Assembly: GCA_016205055.1 (NCBI GenBank)
Contig: JACQJK010000020.1
Location: forward strand, 1 to 9,166
Reading direction: 5' to 3'
From: Candidatus Doudnabacteria bacterium
Lineage (GTDB): Bacteria > Patescibacteriota > Doudnabacteria > UBA920 > 2-01-FULL-50-11
Length of the DNA: 9,166 nt
Of this stretch, positions 5,656-9,166 are shown piece by piece. Below the pieces are notes generated by a model, which saw only the letters and a list, made by a program, of their open reading frames with translations, made no database searches and was not told the DNA's origin. Position 1 is the stretch's first letter; each line of letters opens with the position of its first letter. Made by a program: the position numbers and the translations under genes.

Positions 5656-6396
5656 ATGAAAGGCTATGATGTGGTTATGAATTTCAAAGTTTTGGTCGGC
5701 GTTGGCATATTGGCAATTGTTGGGCTAGTTTTGGCTGGGCAAGTTGATGAGCGTTTGCTTTCGCAAAATTCGAATGATTCTGACTCAATTTCCTTTCAGA
5801 ACGAGCAAACCGAGCCGCAATCGCCTTTTAGTCCAGAACCTATGTCTTCGACGCCTTCTCCTGCGCCAAGCCAATGCCAGGTTTCGCTCAGCAAATCTTA
5901 TTCAGACAATAAATTGGGATTTACAGTAAAGTACCCGGGCAGCTGGTTTCCGTCGCGGCAAATGTACAGCAATGTTTTTGAGATTCGCAATTATGGTATT
6001 TCCAAAACTCCCCAGCCGCGGGAAAAATCAGGGCAAGTGATGATCGGGCCGCATGAAGTGAGGCTCGATAGCAAAGATGCCCTAAAACGTTTGGATGATA
6101 TTGTTTCTGCGCGTCAAAATCCAAAAGACGCTGTGGTAAAAAGGTTTTCAATCCAGGGCCGGCCGGCTGTAAAGATTTCCTATAAATATCCGCCGGCGCA
6201 AACCGGTTTTGCCCAAGAACCAAATCAGCCGCCGCTTCCGGTAATTGATAAAGAAATCTTCCAAAATTATCTGGCCGTAGCCGATGGCGTAAATATCATT
6301 ACGGTGATAGGTGTTGCTTGGGAGGATACTGACACACAAGTTTTATGTGAGATTGATGCTATTATTTCAAGTCTAAGTTTATTGTCTATGCGTTAG
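5656..6396 (+). CDS. Membrane-anchored extracytoplasmic protein with PsbP-like domain, function unknown
   Basis: This 246-residue protein has one N-terminal hydrophobic segment (about 10-28) without a lipobox cysteine, so it is probably a signal anchor. A Ser/Pro/Gln-rich linker (about 36-72) follows. The globular part (74-246) has C74 near its start and C231 near its end, placed to form a disulfide. The segment SYSDNKLGFTVKYPGSW (81-97) is the typical opening of PsbP-like and related small extracytoplasmic domains, which share a D-x-x-GF-x-x-x-YP-x-SW pattern. The start may instead be the ATG at 5677, which gives a cleaner MNFKVLVGVG signal. Its partner or substrate cannot be inferred. It is transcribed in the same direction as the following protease, but a promoter lies between them. 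Confidence 0.75.
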   Translation: MKGYDVVMNFKVLVGVGILAIVGLVLAGQVDERLLSQNSNDSDSISFQNEQTEPQSPFSPEPMSSTPSPAPSQCQVSLSKSYSDNKLGFTVKYPGSWFPSRQMYSNVFEIRNYGISKTPQPREKSGQVMIGPHEVRLDSKDALKRLDDIVSARQNPKDAVVKRFSIQGRPAVKISYKYPPAQTGFAQEPNQPPLPVIDKEIFQNYLAVADGVNIITVIGVAWEDTDTQVLCEIDAIISSLSLLSMR

Positions 6397-6403
6397 CTAT
6401 TTA

Positions 6404-6412
6404 TGCTATACT
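6404..6412 (+). promoter_or_regulatory. Extended -10 promoter element (TGCTATACT), distal to the subtilisin gene
   Basis: A TGN-TATACT element lies eight bases after the preceding stop codon. A weak -35-like TTGTCT sits at 6382-6387. It is one of two extended -10 elements in tandem, 61 bp apart, before the S8 protease gene. Confidence 0.5.
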
Positions 6413-6416
6413 GGTG

Positions 6417-6434
6417 GGTCTTATCCTTAAGACC
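6417..6434 (+). promoter_or_regulatory. Perfect 7-bp hairpin GGTCTTA-TCCT-TAAGACC
   Basis: This stem-loop starts five bases after the distal -10, so it would lie at the very 5' end of a transcript from that promoter or serve as a DNA dyad. It could be an operator or an mRNA-stabilising hairpin. No T run follows, so it is unlikely to be a terminator. Confidence 0.4.
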
Positions 6435-6464
6435 TAACTTATGCACACCTTGGCAGGAAAATTA

Positions 6465-6473
6465 TGGTATAAT
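6465..6473 (+). promoter_or_regulatory. Extended -10 promoter element (TGGTATAAT) for the subtilisin gene
   Basis: A perfect TGN-TATAAT. A start near 6480 would give a leader of about 45 bases before the ATG at 6525. It lies downstream of the ATG at 6441, which argues that 6441 is not the main start. Confidence 0.6.
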
Positions 6474-6524
6474 CAACACACAGATCAAAATTATCGATTA
6501 AATCCCGAAAAAAACATCGAAAAT

Positions 6525-7823
6525 ATGGAAAACAAAAAATGGCAGAACAGCAGCTGGCTGCTTTTTCTCGTGCTCTCAAGCCTGGTGGCGGTTCTTTTGT
6601 TTGATCAAGTTAAAGTAAATTACAATGTGTCGAAAGGGGTGGGGGATGGAATTTCTTCAGCCGTCGCCGGCGATAAAATTCCCGATCAATATATTGTGGT
6701 GTTACAGGATCGGGTGAGCCGGGCCCCAGAAAAGGCTCGGATTCTGGCCAAAGAGCATGGACTGGAGTTGCTGCAGATCTATGAGCATGCACTCAAAGGC
6801 TTTGCGGCGGTGATCCCCGCCTCGCGTCTCGAAAAAATCAAAGCTGATCCGGACATTAAATTTATTGAGCAGGATTCAATAGTTGAGCCTTTGCAAACTT
6901 CTACCCAGACATCATCAACCGGTTATCGGCGAATTAATGCTCCCAATGCAGTAAGCAAAGGCGCGGGCGTGACCGTGGCGGTTTTGGATACTGGTATTGA
7001 TCTTGATCACCCGGATTTGGCCGGCAATATTTTTGGTCCGGGCAAAAATTGTACCGGCCATGCCAGCCCGGACGATCAGCACGGGCACGGCACACATGTG
7101 GCGGGGATCATCGCCGCGCTTGACAATGACATCGGTGTGGTTGGAGTGGCATCGAAAGCCAGAATTATTTCGGTAAAAGTCATGAGCACCAAAATCAGAC
7201 ACGGTAAACCCGTGTCTTCCGGCACCACTTCCCAATTAATTTGCGGACTGGATTGGGTGACAGCCAATGCTTCTCTGTATAATATTAAGGCGGCCAACAT
7301 GAGTTTGGGCACGAAAGGCAAAAGCGATAACAACTGCGGCTACAGTGATAATAGTGCCCTCCACCAGGCAGTCTGCCGGACGCGGGATGCGGGAGTGACC
7401 ATGGCCGCCGCCGCCGGCAATGAGGGAGTTGACTCAAGAGGCATTGTACCGGCCGCTTATGATGACGCGGTAATTACTGTTTCCGCCCTGGAAGACCGCG
7501 ACGGTTTACCCGGAGGATTGGCTGGTTCTTCGGATGATACGTTTGCGATTTGGAGCAACTACGGCTCAATGATAGATCTCGGTGCTCCAGGGGTGGGAAT
7601 TTATTCAACGTATGCGAATGGCGGTTACGTGAGCAATAGCGGCACTTCCATGGCGGCGCCTCACGTGGCCGGCGCTGTAGTACTCTATCTTTCCGCCCAT
7701 CCCGGGGCTTCCTGGAGTGAAGTGCGGCAAGCTTTAATTCAGTTGGGCGAACCTCTGGGACAGGGACACACTGATCCTTCCGGCAAGCATCCAGAGCCGG
7801 TTTTGCAGGTCGGCGGTTTATAG
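6525..7823 (+). CDS. Secreted subtilisin-like serine protease (S8) with I9 propeptide
   Basis: This 432-residue protein has an N-terminal membrane or signal segment (WLLFLVLSSLVAVLLF, 11-26). An inhibitor I9 propeptide follows (about 50-121; IPDQYIVVL through FIEQDSIVEP), and then the S8 domain. The catalytic triad is complete: D155 in VLDTGID, H188 in HGHGTHVAG and S375 in GTSMAAPHVAG. The oxyanion-hole N299 lies in AAAAGNEG. Such enzymes are exported as zymogens and activated by removal of the propeptide. The frame is open from an ATG at 6441, but the ATG at 6525 gives a normal signal peptide and lies after the stronger promoter. The protein ends soon after the last core helix (HPEPVLQVGGL), so it is a minimal S8 without accessory domains in this frame. 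Part of a jelly-roll domain follows out of frame. Confidence 0.92.
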   Translation: MENKKWQNSSWLLFLVLSSLVAVLLFDQVKVNYNVSKGVGDGISSAVAGDKIPDQYIVVLQDRVSRAPEKARILAKEHGLELLQIYEHALKGFAAVIPASRLEKIKADPDIKFIEQDSIVEPLQTSTQTSSTGYRRINAPNAVSKGAGVTVAVLDTGIDLDHPDLAGNIFGPGKNCTGHASPDDQHGHGTHVAGIIAALDNDIGVVGVASKARIISVKVMSTKIRHGKPVSSGTTSQLICGLDWVTANASLYNIKAANMSLGTKGKSDNNCGYSDNSALHQAVCRTRDAGVTMAAAAGNEGVDSRGIVPAAYDDAVITVSALEDRDGLPGGLAGSSDDTFAIWSNYGSMIDLGAPGVGIYSTYANGGYVSNSGTSMAAPHVAGAVVLYLSAHPGASWSEVRQALIQLGEPLGQGHTDPSGKHPEPVLQVGGL

Positions 7824-8037
7824 TTATAGGACTTTCGCGTTTGAAGTTTCCACTGACAACGGCGCCACTTGGGTGGAGAAGGCAAGACTGCGCGGTAATG
7901 TGGATCCGGAAAACACCTGGCACGCCAAGAGCTTCGAGCTCTCCGGTCTTGCAAACTTGAAACTGCGTTTCAAGGCCAAGATGTCTTCCTCCAACGAGGA
8001 TGCCAACGTGGACAAAGTGAAAGTCGCGGCGTGGTGA
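7822..8037 (+). pseudogene. Out-of-frame remnant: C-terminal half of a jelly-roll type accessory domain
   Basis: In the +1 frame relative to the protease, open from 7738, the DNA encodes YSYRTFAFEVSTDNGATW. It continues through ENTWHAKSFELSGL, LKLRFKAKMSSSNEDANVD and ends KVKVAAW with TGA at 8035-8037. This is the pattern of the second half of extracellular beta-sandwich (MAM/jelly-roll) domains: VSTDGGxTW, then LRFxA, then VDxVxV. It has no start codon of its own and lacks the first half of the domain. It either belonged to a longer protease now frameshifted and partly deleted, or is the tail of a lost gene. A +1 shift at the protease stop (TTA TAG) would join the two. Confidence 0.55.
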
Positions 8038-8075
8038 TTGTTGGAATCCCTGAAGTGTGGAATGAATAAAAAAAC

Positions 8076-8168
8076 ATGACCATAATAGTACTAGCCATCA
8101 TTGTCTTGGTTGCCGGTTATTTCCTGCTGATTTCCAGCGCGGCCTACAAAAAATGGCGGAGTTATTGA
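8076..8168 (+). CDS. Putative 30-residue single-span membrane peptide
   Basis: The ORF encodes MTIIVLAIIVLVAG, then YFLLISSAAYKKWRSY. It is an uninterrupted hydrophobic helix (2-23) followed by a basic, aromatic tail (YKKWRSY), as in many bacterial small membrane proteins. The positive tail suggests an N-out, C-in orientation. No strong Shine-Dalgarno site is present. A five-codon frame (ATG at 8062, encoding MNKKT) ends in a TGA that overlaps its start (ATGA), which could allow translational coupling. The family is not recognised. Hydrophobic short ORFs can arise by chance, so the call is tentative. Confidence 0.4.
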   Translation: MTIIVLAIIVLVAGYFLLISSAAYKKWRSY

Positions 8169-8196
8169 TTATCAAAGGCCAAAGGAATAAAAAACT

Positions 8197-8332
8197 GTGG
8201 TTTCCGAATTCAGAAATACTCAAGGGCCTTTGGCCGAAGCAAAACTCGCAGAGGCGGAACGGGAGATCGGAACGAGATTTCCAGACGACTGTCGGGCCTT
8301 TTGTGTTGCGGCATAACGGTGTCGTCTGGTGA
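8197..8332 (+). pseudogene. Frameshifted, truncated SMI1/KNR4 (SUKH) domain gene
   Basis: From GTG 8197, with AAAGGA 11 bases upstream, the frame encodes PLAEAKLAEAEREIGTRF, then PDDCRAF. It goes on to a stop at 8314. Dropping one T from the run at 8299-8302 continues the protein as VLRHNGVVW, ending at 8330-8332. Joined, these give the hallmark of the SMI1/KNR4 N-terminal motif: E-x-x-LG-x-x-xP-x-DxRAFxLRHNG. SUKH proteins are often immunity proteins against secreted or contact-dependent toxins. Only the first third of the fold remains. GC-rich codons set it apart from the upstream genes. Two 9-bp inverted repeats (8177-8185/8227-8235 and 8281-8289/8321-8329) lie in it. Confidence 0.6.
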
Positions 8333-8336
8333 ATAT

Positions 8337-8448
8337 CCCCGAGGTATCGAGGGGCATTAATAGCATGTTCATTCTCCGAAGCCTCTATCCTCCTTCGCTA
8401 AAGCTTCGGAGGATTCTCCACTATGTGTCTTCGCGGCAAGCCGCGAGG
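8337..8448. repeat. Run of three hairpins before the GC-rich small gene
   Basis: First, CCCCGA-GGTA-TCGAGGGG (8337-8354, one bulge). Second, a pair of mutually exclusive stems: CTCCGAAGC (8374-8382) with GCTTCGGAG (8403-8411), or ATCCTCC (8387-8393) with GGAGGAT (8408-8414). Third, TCGCGG-CAAG-CCGCGA (8431-8446), extended by a wobble and one further pair. The loop of the second resembles the hairpin at 4503-4543. They may be dispersed repeats or form a structured leader. Confidence 0.55.
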
Positions 8449-8480
8449 TATAAAGCGGAGGAGAATTAACAGAGCAAGTC

Positions 8481-8735
8481 ATGAAGAAAACGAGGCTAAC
8501 CGCACCACGCTTCAAGCCGGGCGACCCGGTGGTGCTCTGGAGCGACAGTCAGAACCCGCGCCGCAACAAAGAATATGGGCGGGTGATAAGTCCATTTTGG
8601 GACCGCAAGCAGGCGTGTTGGGACTACTACGTGGCGTTCTTCGGTTCCCGGTGGCCCGCGCTCTACAGGAGGCCGCCGCGACCCTACGTGCTTCGATATC
8701 TGGAATCGTCGCTCAAGCCTTACGCGCCGACGTAG
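8481..8735 (+). CDS. Small GC-rich protein of unknown function
   Basis: The 84-residue protein (MKKTRLTAPRFKPGDPVVLW, then a charged loop, then CWDYYVAFFG, WPALYRR and YVLRYLESSLKP) is soluble, basic and rich in aromatics. FKPGDPVVLW at 11-20 followed by GRVISPFWD at 33-41 resembles the strand-loop-strand opening of small SH3-like barrels, but this is only a pattern impression. Third codon positions are strongly G/C, unlike the upstream genes, which points to transfer. A GGAGGAG sits 16-17 bases before the ATG, further than usual. A longer overlapping frame (8423-8761) is Arg/Ala-rich and looks like a frame shadow. The family is not recognised. Confidence 0.6.
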   Translation: MKKTRLTAPRFKPGDPVVLWSDSQNPRRNKEYGRVISPFWDRKQACWDYYVAFFGSRWPALYRRPPRPYVLRYLESSLKPYAPT

Positions 8736-8861
8736 AGCTTCGGCGAGTTTTCGGGGGGTGACAAACGCCCAACGAGCTCAACCATGCCGCGACAATATTA
8801 TGCTGAAATTTAGAACCTATTCAGGACTTACGCATTTCTCTCTTTTTTCCCCTCCCTTTGA

Positions 8862-8881
8862 GGGGAGGGGAAAGGGGAGGG
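8862..8881 (+). other. G-quadruplex motif, plus strand
   Basis: Four G tracts (GGGG, GGGG, GGGG, GGG) are separated by loops of one, three and one bases. This fits the canonical G3+N1-7 rule with very short loops. It lies in the left arm of the palindromic element. Confidence 0.6.
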
Positions 8882-8913
8882 TGATAAATAACGCCCATAG
8901 TTAAGGCCTATCA

Positions 8914-8933
8914 CCCCTCCCTAACCCTCCCCC
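8914..8933 (-). other. G-quadruplex motif, minus strand
   Basis: Four C tracts on the plus strand (CCCC, CCC, CCC, CCCCC) with loops T, TAA and T form a canonical quadruplex motif on the minus strand. This is the mirror of the motif at 8862-8881. Confidence 0.6.
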
Positions 8934-8971
8934 TCAAGGGGAGGGAATCACATGCGTAAGCCCTACTGTTT

Positions 8972-9121
8972 TAAAAATAATTTTTAGGCGAAATTTGGGA
9001 ATTTTAGGCCAGTCGGACAAAACAAATTTTGATGTTTAACCTACAGTTAAGCGGAAAAATTTTTTTGGCCAAATGGCCAAAACCCTTAAATTGTCCCGCG
9101 AAGCGGGATCTGCCTTTGGCA
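8972..9121. repeat. Series of short hairpins in the terminal gene-free region
   Basis: Visible stems are TAAAAAT-A-ATTTTTA (8972-8986), TTTTGGCC-AAAT-GGCCAAAA (9063-9082), TCCCGC-GAA-GCGGGA (9094-9108) and TGCC-TTT-GGCA (9111-9121). No ORF, tRNA or terminator with a T tail is evident. With the elements above, they account for the stretch 8736-9166. Confidence 0.55.
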
Positions 9122-9166
9122 CGACAGCCAAGAAGGATTTTTAAAATAGGTTCTAAGACTCCTGAC

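Larger units (their letters stand above)
8823..8964. mobile_element. 142-bp MITE-like palindromic element
   Basis: Terminal inverted repeats AGGACTTACGCAT (8823-8835) and ATGCGTAAGCCCT (8952-8964) match at 12 of 13 positions. Inside, the left arm (C-rich then G-rich, ending GGGTGATA) and the right arm (starting TATCACCCC) are nearly complementary, so the whole element folds into one long hairpin around about 8887-8908. There is no ORF, as expected for a miniature element mobilised in trans. Confidence 0.65.
8810..9156. mobile_element. 347-bp segment bounded by perfect 12-bp inverted repeats
   Basis: TTAGAACCTATT (8810-8821) is the exact reverse complement of AATAGGTTCTAA (9145-9156). Between them are the 142-bp palindromic element and several short hairpins, with no ORF. 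It could be a non-autonomous transposon, or a composite with one end of an insertion sequence continuing past the window. No clear target-site duplication is seen. Confidence 0.4.

Noticed and set aside
5154..5657. 167-codon reading frame on the minus strand
   Set aside because: It runs through terminator-like hairpins, palindromes and C/G-rich repeats, has low-complexity translation, and shows no recognisable domain.
6441..6524. Upstream extension of the subtilisin to an ATG at 6441
   Set aside because: It would put 28 polar residues before the signal peptide and would lie upstream of the stronger extended -10 at 6465-6473.
8281..8329. Perfect 9-bp inverted repeat CCAGACGAC/GTCGTCTGG as a complete attC site
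   Set aside because: No RYYYAAC or GTTRRRY core boxes lie at its ends, so it does not meet the attC layout.
8423..8761. 112-codon frame overlapping the 84-residue gene
   Set aside because: The translation is Arg/Ala/Gly-rich and looks like the shadow frame of a GC-rich gene. The 84-residue frame has balanced composition and aromatic residues.

Overview
The window looks like a piece of a small-genome uncultured bacterium, most likely of the Candidate Phyla Radiation (Patescibacteria). This is an inference. It rests on stand-alone genes with weak or absent Shine-Dalgarno sites, moderate GC, short GC-rich hairpins and C/T-rich or G/A-rich palindromes filling nearly every intergenic gap, and large secreted proteins with tandem beta domains. 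TGA acts as a stop throughout, so the code is standard. All supported genes are on the plus strand.

Layout. (1) 22-3357: a very large secreted surface protein with six CnaB/SpaA-like repeats, two further beta repeats and a C-terminal GFWQTH domain. (2) 3521-4282: a secreted matrixin-like zinc metalloprotease. (3) 4592-5141: a BrnT/BrnA-type toxin-antitoxin pair, with an 8-bp dyad flanking its promoter. The pair lies between two 39-bp near-identical direct repeats, the left one of which forms the 3' end of the metalloprotease gene. (4) 5142-5655: a gene-free block of hairpins and palindromes. (5) 5656-6396: a membrane-anchored extracytoplasmic protein with a PsbP-like domain. (6) 6525-7823: a secreted subtilisin (S8) with an I9 propeptide, followed out of frame by the C-terminal half of a jelly-roll domain. 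(7) 8076-8168: a 30-residue single-span membrane peptide. (8) 8197-8332: a frameshifted SMI1/KNR4 (SUKH) remnant. (9) 8481-8735: a GC-rich 84-residue protein of unknown function. (10) 8736-9166: repeats only, including a 142-bp MITE-like palindrome with opposed G-quadruplex motifs, and an outer 12-bp inverted repeat that ends close to the window edge.

How it fits together. The intact large genes all encode exported products: an adhesin-like fibre, a metalloprotease, an anchored beta-domain protein and a subtilisin. The region therefore reads as a cell-surface and secretion neighbourhood, with each gene carrying its own promoter rather than one operon. The toxin-antitoxin pair, the SUKH remnant and the GC-rich small gene look like accessory insertions. 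The segment after about 8170 appears foreign by codon composition and is degrading. The most notable signals are the direct repeats around brnTA, the brnTA operator-like dyad, repeated placement of -10-like sequences directly before start codons, and the conserved Lys/Glu/Asn triads in the surface-protein repeats.
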